Notes under the pieces: model-generated
The model's input: the letters and a program-made list of their open reading frames with translations, nothing else
Databases searched by the model: none
What the model was told of the DNA's origin: nothing
Made by a program: the position numbers and the translations under genes
In this document: piece by piece, positions 35,868-43,939 of the stretch
How the letters are laid out: each line of letters starts with the position of its first letter
Numbering within the stretch: position 1 is the first letter of the stretch
Assembly: GCF_001613245.1 (NCBI RefSeq)
Contig: NZ_BDBZ01000006.1
Coordinates: forward strand, 1 to 64,000
DNA: 64,000 bases
Direction: 5' to 3'
Source: Nocardia speluncae NBRC 108251
Lineage (GTDB): Bacteria; Actinomycetota; Actinomycetes; Mycobacteriales; Mycobacteriaceae

Positions 35868-36995
35868 GTGGCAACCGACAAAAAAGTAGTCGTCTACGGC
35901 GCCTCCGGCTACACCGGCCGTCTGATCTGTGAATATCTGCGCGAGTACAACATCCCGTTCCTCGCGGCCGGGCGTAACCGTGCCCGCGTACAGGAGGCCG
36001 TCGCCGCGGTCCCCGGTATCGATACCGTCGAGTACGAGGTGGCCGAGGTCGAGCACGACGCGGCCGCGCTGGCCGAGGCGTTCCGCGGCGCGCAGGTCGT
36101 ACTGAATACCGTGGGCCCGTTCGCGCGGTTCGGGCACGAAGTCGTGCAGGCGTGCTTGGAGATCGGGGCGCACTACACCGATACCAACGGCGAACAGAAC
36201 TGGATGCTCGACGCCGAGGAACGCTACGGCGCCGAGTTCACCGCCCGCGAACTCGTCCTCACTCCCGGCCTGGCCCAGATGTACACGATCGGCGAGATCG
36301 CGGCGAATATCTGCCTGGAGACTCCCGGACTGGACACACTCGATATCGAGGTGTTCTGGAAGGGCCATCCGACGGTGGCCTCCACGAATACGATCCTGAC
36401 CAACGCGGCCTTCGCCGCGGCGTACTACCTGGAACAGAACGAGTACGTGGAATGGCCGGCCGACGGCGGGCTCTACGAGCTCGTCGTCCCGGGGCAGCAC
36501 GAACTCGGCCTGGCACTGCCGTGGGGGGGCACCTCGCATCCGGTGTGGTTCCGCCACGACCCTCGGGTAGCGAATGTGCGTGCCCTCGGCGGGGTGTTCA
36601 ACCGTCCGTTGATGCAGGCCGTACCGCAGATCGTGGCCGGGGCCCTGGCAAAGATGGAGGGCCGCACCACCGAGGAGAAGTACCGAATCATCGACGAACA
36701 GTCGGCGCAGGTCCGCAGTGAGATGCCGCCGCGGGAGAACCCGCGGATCAACACCTCACTCGATTCGGTCCATGCCTCCGGCCCGCTGGGCCGCGCGCAC
36801 TGTGTGATCCACGGCAACTGCAACTACAAGCAGACCGCGCTGCTCAACGCGCACGCGGCAGCGCATCTGCTGCAGACCCGTCCGCGCAGGACCGGTTTCG
36901 CCTCCAGCTGCCAGGCTTTCGGGCACCGGGAACTGCTCGGCACGCTGCGCGCGTTCGGACTCGTCCTGGAACCGAAGCTGGAAGTCCACCACTGA
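35868..36995 (+). CDS. Saccharopine-dehydrogenase-like NAD(P)-binding protein
   Basis: 375 residues. The N-terminal Rossmann part VVVYGASGYTGRLICEYLRE and the VLNTVGPFARFGHEVVQACLEIGAHYTDTNGEQNW segment place it among the saccharopine dehydrogenase NADP-binding proteins, a group that includes trans-acting enoyl reductases of lipid synthesis and many unassigned oxidoreductases. The C-terminal half (GTSHPVWFRHDPRVANV) is conserved in the DUF5938-type subgroup as I recall it. GTG 35868 follows GAAGGAAA. Position between an SDR and an acyl-CoA ligase suggests a reductive or tautomerising step on a CoA ester. It is unlikely to act in lysine metabolism. Confidence 0.82.
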   Translation: MATDKKVVVYGASGYTGRLICEYLREYNIPFLAAGRNRARVQEAVAAVPGIDTVEYEVAEVEHDAAALAEAFRGAQVVLNTVGPFARFGHEVVQACLEIGAHYTDTNGEQNWMLDAEERYGAEFTARELVLTPGLAQMYTIGEIAANICLETPGLDTLDIEVFWKGHPTVASTNTILTNAAFAAAYYLEQNEYVEWPADGGLYELVVPGQHELGLALPWGGTSHPVWFRHDPRVANVRALGGVFNRPLMQAVPQIVAGALAKMEGRTTEEKYRIIDEQSAQVRSEMPPRENPRINTSLDSVHASGPLGRAHCVIHGNCNYKQTALLNAHAAAHLLQTRPRRTGFASSCQAFGHRELLGTLRAFGLVLEPKLEVHH

Positions 36996-37062
36996 TCCGC
37001 CCGGCCGGCCGTCACCCGGCGGCCGGCCCGGGTTCCCCACTCCTACAGCGAGGTACAGAAAC

Positions 37063-38607
37063 GTGCGGTTGGCCGACTACCTGGACAAGGGCGTTTCCCT
37101 GGGCGCCGACGCCCCCTGTTTGACCATGAACGGTGCGTCCCTCACCTACGCCGAGGTGCAGTATGCGTCCCGGCGGATCGCCGCTGCACTCCATGCCTCC
37201 GGTGTCGGCCGCGGCGACCGGGTCGCCATCCTTTCCGGTAACGACCCCATGGCACTGACCTGCGTTTTCGGAATATCCCGCCGCGGCGCCGTATGGTGCC
37301 CGGTCAACCCCCGCAACGAGGCCGAGGAGAACCGGCAACTGCTCGACTTGTTCGGCTGCCGCTGCCTGCTGTTCCAGGAACAGTTCGCGCCGCTGGTGAC
37401 CGCCATCCGTGCCGCGCTGCCCGCGCTGACCACCCTGGTCTGCCTCGACGGCACGGTCGACGGTGCGCTCACCTTCGCCGACTGGATCGCCGCCGCTCCC
37501 GAGGGCCCCTTGGCGGAGGTCGTGCCAGGTGGTGACGAGGTCTGCATGCTCGCCGGAACCGGTGGCACCACCGGAAAACCGAAAGGTGTCCGGCTGACCG
37601 GTACCAATATGGCCGTCTCCACTGCCTCCGCACTGATGAGTTACCCGTTCGGCGACCGGCCTCGCTACCTCGCGCTCGCACCACTCACTCATTCCGCCGG
37701 GGTGCTCACCTTCCCGATTCTGTCGCTGGGCGGGGAGGTCGTGATCATGCCTGCTCCCGACCTCGGCGCGTTCCTCCGGTTGATCGAGCGCTGCCGCATC
37801 ACCCACGCCTTCCTGCCGCCGACAGTGATCTACGGCTTGCTGGATCATCCCGACCTCGAGACGACCGACCTGACCTCATTGCGCTGCCTCTGGTACGGGG
37901 CCGCGCCCATGTCACCGACGCGCCTGGAGGAGGCGCTGCACCGGATCGGCCCGGTGCTCGGACAGTTGTTCGGGCAGACCGAAGCACCCAATATGATCTC
38001 CACTCTCGCTCCCGCCGAGCATTTCCGTCCCGACGGGACGATCGCCACCGAACGGCTCACCAGCGCCGGCCGGCCCACCCCGTTGACCCAGGTCGCGGTG
38101 ATGAACAAGGCCGGCGATCTATTGGACCGGGGCGAGCGCGGGGAGGTCGTGGTGCGCGGCCCCTTGGTGATGGCCGGCTATCACAACGATCCCGAGGCCA
38201 CCGCGGCAGTGAGCACGCACGGCTGGCACCACACCGGCGATATCGGATACCTGGACGAGAACAACTTCCTCTACATCGTCGACCGGGCCAAGGACATGAT
38301 CATCACCGGCGGTTTCAATGTGTACTCGGCCGAGGTCGAACGCGCGCTGTCCGCGCATCCCGCAGTCCAGGACAGTGCCGTCCTCGGCCTGCCCGACGAC
38401 AAGTGGGGCGAACGAGTCACCGCCGTGGTCCAGCTGCGCCCTGCACAGCAGGCCACGAGCGCGGAACTGATCGACTTCGTGAAACAACGGCTGGGCAGTG
38501 TGAAAGCGCCCAAGCAGCTGGAGATCTGGCCGGACCTGCCACGTTCGAAGGTCGGCAAAGTTCTCAAGCCGGAGATCCGGAAGACGCTGGCCCCTCACAC
38601 CCAGTAG
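37063..38607 (+). CDS. Acyl-CoA synthetase (AMP-forming)
   Basis: 514-residue ANL-family ligase that adenylates a carboxylic acid and transfers it to CoA. The P-loop motif is LAGTGGTTGKPKGV, followed by LFGQTEAPNM, YHNDPEATA-W-HHTGDIGYLDE, and the C-terminal hinge DRAKDMIITGGFNVYSAEVE with the catalytic Lys in PRSKVGKVLKPEIRK. Start is GTG 37063. It is the last gene of the TetR-controlled trio and is closed by a hairpin at 38625. The size and motifs fit medium- or aromatic-acid activation; the exact acid is unknown. Confidence 0.94.
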   Translation: MRLADYLDKGVSLGADAPCLTMNGASLTYAEVQYASRRIAAALHASGVGRGDRVAILSGNDPMALTCVFGISRRGAVWCPVNPRNEAEENRQLLDLFGCRCLLFQEQFAPLVTAIRAALPALTTLVCLDGTVDGALTFADWIAAAPEGPLAEVVPGGDEVCMLAGTGGTTGKPKGVRLTGTNMAVSTASALMSYPFGDRPRYLALAPLTHSAGVLTFPILSLGGEVVIMPAPDLGAFLRLIERCRITHAFLPPTVIYGLLDHPDLETTDLTSLRCLWYGAAPMSPTRLEEALHRIGPVLGQLFGQTEAPNMISTLAPAEHFRPDGTIATERLTSAGRPTPLTQVAVMNKAGDLLDRGERGEVVVRGPLVMAGYHNDPEATAAVSTHGWHHTGDIGYLDENNFLYIVDRAKDMIITGGFNVYSAEVERALSAHPAVQDSAVLGLPDDKWGERVTAVVQLRPAQQATSAELIDFVKQRLGSVKAPKQLEIWPDLPRSKVGKVLKPEIRKTLAPHTQ

Positions 38608-38624
38608 TCACTCCGGCAGGCGGC

Positions 38625-38662
38625 GCAGCTCGCGCAGCAACCCCGGTTGTCGCGCGAGCTGC
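38625..38662 (+). terminator. Hairpin after acyl-CoA ligase
   Basis: Outer stem gcagctcgcgc / gcgcgagctgc with an inner caacc/ggttg stem, 17 bases past the ligase stop. No U-tract. Confidence 0.72.
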
Positions 38663-39076
38663 CTCAGGTCCGGCGCGCGCCCGTCGAGTCACCGTTCAGC
38701 ACTCCCCCTTCGAAGTCGGTAACCGGCGCCGCTGCGCGGCCGAGCTCATTCGATCCCCGTCGGCGCACGGTCCACCGGCCGCACACCTCGAACGTGCTGG
38801 ACGTGCGGCATATCGATCACCGGGACCGGACGGCAGTTACTCGGCGATTCCCGGCGCGGCACATCCACAGGCCGCCGCCGGTAAGGCTACGTTCGCCTGG
38901 CGGCACCGGCCGCGCGGTCTGTCCGGCTGCACTTTTCGCCGGAAATCGCGTCGCACCAAACCGGAGACCGTGGCAGCACGAACCCCTTCCGATGTCGATC
39001 CGGACCCCCGGCGAACACGGCGGCCCCGGCGTCATCGCCGACAGTGACCGCGCGAGGCATACGAAAGGCCCCGACT
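38663..39076. other. Intergenic region without a recognised gene
   Basis: About 410 bases between the operon terminator and the secreted esterase. Nothing with a domain or a good start was found; it presumably holds the esterase promoter. A GAAAGG ribosome site appears at 39063-39068. Confidence 0.5.
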
Positions 39077-40102
39077 TTGACAACGCGATCCCTACGCACC
39101 ACCGCAGCACGCTGCACCCTCGCCGCCGCCCTGGCCACCGCCTGCCTGATCGGCACCGGCAGCACCGCGACAGCGGCCCCGGACGCGGCGGCCGTGGTCT
39201 CGGTGGAGCAGGTGAACGACCGGCAGCAACTGGTATCGGTGTTCTCACCGGCGATGAACCGGCCGATCCAGCTGCAAGTGATCCGCGCCGCCGACGGTTC
39301 ACGACCGCACCCCACGCTGTACCTGCTCAACGGTTCGCAGGGCGGCCCCGGCGGCAGCGGCTGGGATGTGCAAACCGACGCCGTCGGCTTCCTGCGCGAC
39401 AAGAACGTCAATGTGGTGACCCCGTTCGACGGTGCCAGCTCCTACTACACCGACTGGATCCGCGACGATGCCGCGCTGGGCCGCAACAAATGGCAGACCT
39501 TCCTCAACGAAGAGTTACCCCCGGTGATCGAGGAATTCCTGGGCGCCGACGGTAACCGGGCGCTGGCGGGTGTATCGATGAGCGGCACCTCCGTCCTGAA
39601 CCTCGCCATCGCCAAACCCGGCTTCTGGAAAAGCGTGGCGTCCTATAGCGGTTGCGCACAGACCTCCGACCCGATCGGGCAGGAATTCGTCCGGATCACC
39701 GTCGAGAACTGGGGTGGCGGGCAGAGCGTCGAAAACATGTGGGGCCCACGCAACGGACCACTGTGGCGCGCGAATGATCCACTGGTACACGCGGACCGGC
39801 TGCGCGGCACCGCCATTTATCTGAGCACGGGCAGCGGTATCCCCGCAGCACCGCACGACACTCCCGCGGACAAACGGGTCCAGGAGGGCCGGATCCCGCT
39901 CCCGGTCCAGATCGTCTTCGGCGCGCCCATCGAAGCGGCCATTCAGCACTGCACGATGAACCTCACCAACCGGCTACAGGAACTGAACATTCCCGTGACA
40001 CTGCACGATCGGCCGGTCGGCACCCACTCCTGGGGTTACTGGGAGGACGACCTGCACCACTCCTGGCCGTTCCTCGCCGGCTCGCTGGGGATCACCGCCT
40101 GA
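39077..40102 (+). CDS. Secreted antigen-85-type esterase / mycolyltransferase
   Basis: About 341 residues, exported (signal CTLAAALATACLIGTGSTATAA). The mature enzyme is an alpha/beta hydrolase of the antigen 85/esterase family: SPAMNRPIQLQVIRA, LYLLNGSQGGPGGSGW, VNVVTPFDGASSYYTDW, nucleophile in LAGVSMSGTSVLN, and catalytic His in VGTHSWGYWEDDLHHSW. Family members transfer mycolates to trehalose and arabinogalactan in the envelope. TTG 39077 is preferred because GAAAGG lies eight bases ahead; a GTG at 39044 gives a longer N-terminus without such a site. It supports a mycolic-acid-bearing host. Confidence 0.9.
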   Translation: MTTRSLRTTAARCTLAAALATACLIGTGSTATAAPDAAAVVSVEQVNDRQQLVSVFSPAMNRPIQLQVIRAADGSRPHPTLYLLNGSQGGPGGSGWDVQTDAVGFLRDKNVNVVTPFDGASSYYTDWIRDDAALGRNKWQTFLNEELPPVIEEFLGADGNRALAGVSMSGTSVLNLAIAKPGFWKSVASYSGCAQTSDPIGQEFVRITVENWGGGQSVENMWGPRNGPLWRANDPLVHADRLRGTAIYLSTGSGIPAAPHDTPADKRVQEGRIPLPVQIVFGAPIEAAIQHCTMNLTNRLQELNIPVTLHDRPVGTHSWGYWEDDLHHSWPFLAGSLGITA

Positions 40103-40240
40103 GCGGCGGCAGCCGGTGGAGCACACCAGAGGAGGGCCGGCCAAGCGCTCGAAACGGTATGACCGACAGGAAGACAAGCCGTTGCCGTTCCGAAACGGAT
40201 CAGCCATCAACGAAGCTCCGTGAACCCCGATAGATCAATC

Positions 40241-40741
40241 ATGAATCTGAAAACGCACACGTGGTAAGCCGATTTCGACCCTGGTGGGAGTGGCCGCGGC
40301 AGCGGCTGCCGCCGCACTCACCGGGTTCAGTGGCTCGGCGGCGGCGGTGCCGTGGAATCAGGTCACGCAGTTCAACTCCGCACTCGCCCGGATACCGGGA
40401 ACGGCTGCTCGGCCATTATCAACGCCGAAACGGCCCCGCAGCCGCAGGCGGGGCATCTCGGGGTCAGGGTGAAGATCACGCAGACCGGGTCGTCCTGCGA
40501 GCCCTACCGGGTGGCGATCCGGTGGAAGAACCTCGACAGCGGCACCACCGGCGGGCAATCCCAGAAGGTCGGCGCCAACGGTGTAATCGAGACCGGCCCC
40601 GACAGTGTGATCACGGGTATGGGCTTGGGACCCGGGGTCGGGCGGGTGGAGGCCACCATTGTCGCCACGGCCGACCTGTACCCACAGCATCCTGAACTGG
40701 AACAACTCTCGGGCATGGCCTGGTTCACCCTCAACGAGTAG
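40241..40741 (+). pseudogene. Frameshifted small secreted protein gene
   Basis: Frame 3 from GTG 40284 encodes a signal-like stretch (GVAAAAAAAALTGFSGSAAA) and VPWNQVTQFNSALARIPG. Around base 40400 the coding sense passes to frame 2, which reads NGCSAIINAETAPQP and then HLGVRVKITQTGSSC up to GMAWFTLNE and a stop at 40741. Joined, this is a short secreted protein with a conserved Cys pair. The natural start looks to be ATG 40241 (MNLKTH) in frame 2, so at least one more shift near 40260-40275 is needed. Several shifts point to decay, although sequencing errors remain possible. No function is known. Confidence 0.55.
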
Positions 40742-40805
40742 CACCGAGTCCGGGCTGCGGCGGCGGATTCGATCGTCCGCCCCCTGATCGTTTCCGATAC
40801 TTCGT

Positions 40806-41627
40806 TCACCGCTCACACTGGATCCCACGATCACGGCCACGCTCGTCCCGCCCTCGCCCAGTCCTCTCCGGTGACGGTGGTTGGCGGTGAGGTGAGGCGA
40901 TCCCGGGGGTGGGCCTGTTGACGATCAATAGATCTGCCGCCTCACGGCCGGTCATGGGTAGATGCTTCCCATTTCGTGCTGCTTCCCGTGCCTGACGTGC
41001 GGACTCCGCCACCCGTTGCGCGGCTTCCCGCTGTCGCTGCCACGCCACCGCCTGATCTCTCGACCGTTGTTCGGCCTCCCGCTCTCGGGCGATTTCCCTG
41101 ATCCTTTCCAGCCGTTTACGAGCACGATCCGCGCGATCCAACTCATGGATCCGCACCAGCTCGAGTTGCTTACTCGCCAGCGATCGACCCATTCGAATCG
41201 CACGCAGTGCATCCGCTCGGGAGACCATCTCATGATGAAACCGGCCGGGAAAATCGCGGGCCATAGCCTGCATTTCGTCGTGTACTGTGGCCGGAATTTT
41301 TTCGCCGGCCACAGTTTCCCACCGGCTGTGTGTGAGTTGGCCGGACGACAGCCCGGAACGCTCGCGCTCGAGCTGCCGCAACGCCTCCCGTTCGTTGATT
41401 CGGCCGGATTTCCGTTCGACGCCTCGAGTTCCGCGGCCGTCCGACCGCGCCGAATCCAGAACACGCGCACCTTTGCCGGTGACCAAGGCAAACTGGCGTA
41501 CCCAGCCTTTCTCAGCCGTTTCCCCCCGCTCCCGAGCCCGGCCGAGCTCGAAGTACAAACCTCGTTCATATCTGGACAGTTGCCGCCGCACGGCATCGTA
41601 TTCGGGCACAGGAGCACCCACCCCCAT
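40806..41627 (-). CDS. PD-(D/E)XK nuclease-like protein, candidate toxin or defence nuclease
   Basis: 273 residues, Arg/Glu-rich. Residues about 30-105 look like a restriction-endonuclease fold: a helix with Glu (RARERGETAEKGW), then ARVLDSARSDG (Asp58), GVERKSGRI (Glu71-x-Lys73) and a helix LRQLERER with Gln85. D...ExK...Q is the pattern of nucleases and of the Tox-REase modules. The rest (about 150-240) is a charged coiled coil of RARKRLERIREIAREREAEQ type. No database family was recognised, so the nuclease call is inference from motif spacing. It is the last gene of a five-gene leftward set and lies 50 bases after its neighbour. Confidence 0.5.
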   Translation of the reverse strand: MGVGAPVPEYDAVRRQLSRYERGLYFELGRARERGETAEKGWVRQFALVTGKGARVLDSARSDGRGTRGVERKSGRINEREALRQLERERSGLSSGQLTHSRWETVAGEKIPATVHDEMQAMARDFPGRFHHEMVSRADALRAIRMGRSLASKQLELVRIHELDRADRARKRLERIREIAREREAEQRSRDQAVAWQRQREAAQRVAESARQAREAARNGKHLPMTGREAADLLIVNRPTPGIASPHRQPPSPERTGRGRDERGRDRGIQCER

Positions 41628-41677
41628 CAATCGGAATTACAGTGTGAAAGGGCGTAATCTCCCGCAGAAATGGGGAA

Positions 41678-42394
41678 TTATGTGGAATTCCGGCCCTGCG
41701 GACCGGCGTCGGTCATGTTGTATTCGACCATTCGAGGGCCGTAATTCTTTCTGAACAAGGTCTCCGACATCGCGACCACATCCCGAATGTCGTCGCCGTA
41801 CCGCACCGCCGGCCCGAAATCGGAGTACAGCAAAACTCCCCACTCTGGACGGTTCGCCCAGGTCATTCCAGAGCGCCGCACGTAGCACTCTCCCAGGAAG
41901 CGAACGAAACCATCAGCGACATACCAGTTTTCCGGTGCTACGAAACCTGCCCAGTCACCGAAGAGTTTTTCCGCTGCCTCCAGCACCTTCGTGGACAACG
42001 GCGGTTTCCACCACAGCGAATCCGGGGTGACGTCGGGAGCCACTTCGGCCAGAAACGCTCGGATGCCCAACTCCATACGTTCGGGCGCCACCCAATCCAG
42101 CCATGCCTGGGTTTTGTCATCGAAGTCGATGTCGAACCCGAGCTGGTTGTCGCTCTCCACGATGAGGCCTCCGCTGCTGTCGTTGTTCCCGTTCACGAAC
42201 CCATCCGTCTCCAAGCACGACCATGATGGCATCGCATGGCCGATCGAGTGCTTCCGCACACCGGCAGCACACGGCGGACGAGGCGAGTCCACGTCGAAGC
42301 CATCGGGCCGATCGACGAGCACGGGCCAGAAGAGTGCCGCCGTCAGGCATAGCAATGCGAAGGCCAACAGAACCAGCTGCAAATCCCAGATCAT
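41678..42394 (-). CDS. Hypothetical protein with N-terminal membrane anchor
   Basis: 238 residues. Residues 5-27 are a hydrophobic segment (LQLVLLAFALLCLTAALFW) with a short N-terminus, so it is probably a single-pass protein. The soluble part is acidic and rich in aromatic residues; the segment DGFVRFLGECYVRRSGMTW resembles, loosely, bacterial immunity-type domains. I do not recognise a family. Its ATG overlaps the stop of the resolvase-like gene (ATGA), so they are coupled, and the nuclease-like gene follows. Base composition is lower in GC than the flanking housekeeping genes, consistent with acquired DNA. Confidence 0.55.
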   Translation of the reverse strand: MIWDLQLVLLAFALLCLTAALFWPVLVDRPDGFDVDSPRPPCAAGVRKHSIGHAMPSWSCLETDGFVNGNNDSSGGLIVESDNQLGFDIDFDDKTQAWLDWVAPERMELGIRAFLAEVAPDVTPDSLWWKPPLSTKVLEAAEKLFGDWAGFVAPENWYVADGFVRFLGECYVRRSGMTWANRPEWGVLLYSDFGPAVRYGDDIRDVVAMSETLFRKNYGPRMVEYNMTDAGPQGRNST

Positions 42395-42729
42395 CGCGGG
42401 CCACTGTCGCGTCCGACGACCGGCCAGCGGTAGCCGAGTGGATACACTCGCATCGGTGTGATGAGTACAGCGAGATCAGTAATGAGGCACCGGATCGGTT
42501 CGCCGTGCTCAAACCCTGGCACGACCACCGCGTCGGCGGCGTACTCGCTCAAATGCTGCGCCACAACAATGCCTGATATCACCGGACCCGTGTCCGTGAT
42601 AACTGTGAATACCAAACGACATCCGTGACGGCGGGCGAGCGCGTCCAGATCTACTCCATGAAAGGGGATATCCCGCCGGACGAACCCGATTGCACGGCGT
42701 TGGTCATCCGACTGATCGGTGGACTTCAT
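42391..42729 (-). CDS. Resolvase-fold-like small protein, catalytic serine absent
   Basis: 112 residues. AIGFVRRDIPFHGVDLDALARRHGCRL followed by AADAVVVPGFEH resembles the N-terminal domain of serine recombinases (IGYxRxS...A...G). The catalytic Ser position is Asp in FVRRD, and no C-terminal DNA-binding domain follows, so recombination is unlikely. Similar small proteins are scattered through Nocardia and Rhodococcus, without known function. It is coupled by ATGA to the membrane-anchored gene and preceded by the Nudix-like gene 72 bases upstream. Confidence 0.55.
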   Translation of the reverse strand: MKSTDQSDDQRRAIGFVRRDIPFHGVDLDALARRHGCRLVFTVITDTGPVISGIVVAQHLSEYAADAVVVPGFEHGEPIRCLITDLAVLITPMRVYPLGYRWPVVGRDSGPR

Positions 42730-42801
42730 ACCAGCAGAGTCGCCTGTACCCGTACGTCGCTTCCAACAACTACAAGCTGTACAACAGCGGGTTGTATCGC
42801 C

Positions 42802-43917
42802 TCAGCACAGAAGCGAGACCGCCCGCCTCAGTGCCGCGACGCCCGCCGCTTGCACCGGGTACTCATCGATAAGAGCTTGCACGTGTTCGGCAGCGAAGGG
42901 CTGCCATTCCAGGACCTGGCCTTCGTCATTACCGCTCACCACATCACCGAAGAGGGCATCGAACACCGGCCCGTCGATAACGACCGCTGTGAGCAGGTCG
43001 GTTGCGAAGGTCAGCGGGTCGGCACCGAGTCCGAGGCAGTAGGCGGTCACAGTTCCGTCCCGCCGAGCCCGATCGAGAGTGGCCGCGAACTCCCATGCCT
43101 CGTAATCGATAGGTGCGTTCTCGCTCCCATGATCTTCCCCGGCGCCCGCCAGCTCCTCGGCAAACTCACGAGTCATATTGCGCCACAGGGAGAAGTCGTT
43201 CTCGATATTCCATGTCGCGTACCCCGAAGGCTGAAAAATACCGACAGGTACAGCCTGATACATGCCCCCGGCGTGGCCGACCTTTCGGGGGTCACGCCAG
43301 TGCAGCAGGAACGACTTCTCGTCGGAGGCCGGGTCCCGACGAATGGTAACAGTCGTAATCGCCAGGTTCACCGGCCGCTGTTTCGGGTCACACGGGTTAT
43401 CGATGCTCGACCGTACCCCGGGAACGCCACAATTTCCTCGCAGGTCGAGAACGAATTCATGTGCCGCCGCTTCTCCGACGTCGATGCTGTCGAAATATGT
43501 CCCGAGCCCGAATCGCATCCACGGTGACTCAGCGGTGAGGTCGGCCGCAAGAAGCCGGTAGGTCGGCCGGTCCTCGAAGACTGCGGGTGCAACCAGTTCT
43601 CCTATGGCCTCGGCGTAGCCCGCGTACCGCTCGCCCGTCGCGCGAGCCGGAACAGCGGAACTCACTGTTACGAGATGGGTTTCCGCCTGTTCAGTGCTCG
43701 AGGCCAGCTCCAGTACCAGATCTTCTAGTCTGAACGGAGCAACCGGGAGCCATTCGGTGTCCGCGAGTAACGCGGAGTCGGCTACCCGATGAAGCGCCGG
43801 GTATCTCCGCGCGGCGGCGGCGTCGAGCATCGTCCGGTTCTCACGCAGGTAGGAGCGTGTTTCTATCCATGCACGCTCGCTCTCGGTCAGTTGACGTGCG
43901 GTCCCGCTCACGCTCAT
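42802..43917 (-). CDS. Nudix-like domain protein, HTH-less paralogue of the upstream regulator
   Basis: 371 residues. From about residue 90 on it parallels the neighbouring 43940-45421 protein: FGLGTYFDSIDVGEAAAHEF against FGLAAYFDKIDVSEALAHEL, FLLHWRDPRKVGHAGGMYQAVP, and ENDFSLWRNMTREFAEELAG. The last piece looks like a Nudix box (REx2EEx2G) with one residue extra, so a Nudix-type nucleotide-binding fold is likely, with uncertain activity. The N-terminal HTH of the paralogue is absent and replaced by an unrelated helical region. ATG 43917 was chosen; the frame open further upstream overlaps the paralogue and has no Nudix support. It lies 22 bases past the paralogue's stop. Confidence 0.62.
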   Translation of the reverse strand: MSVSGTARQLTESERAWIETRSYLRENRTMLDAAAARRYPALHRVADSALLADTEWLPVAPFRLEDLVLELASSTEQAETHLVTVSSAVPARATGERYAGYAEAIGELVAPAVFEDRPTYRLLAADLTAESPWMRFGLGTYFDSIDVGEAAAHEFVLDLRGNCGVPGVRSSIDNPCDPKQRPVNLAITTVTIRRDPASDEKSFLLHWRDPRKVGHAGGMYQAVPVGIFQPSGYATWNIENDFSLWRNMTREFAEELAGAGEDHGSENAPIDYEAWEFAATLDRARRDGTVTAYCLGLGADPLTFATDLLTAVVIDGPVFDALFGDVVSGNDEGQVLEWQPFAAEHVQALIDEYPVQAAGVAALRRAVSLLC

Positions 43918-43939
43918 CTCATACTCCTGAGGCTCGGTC

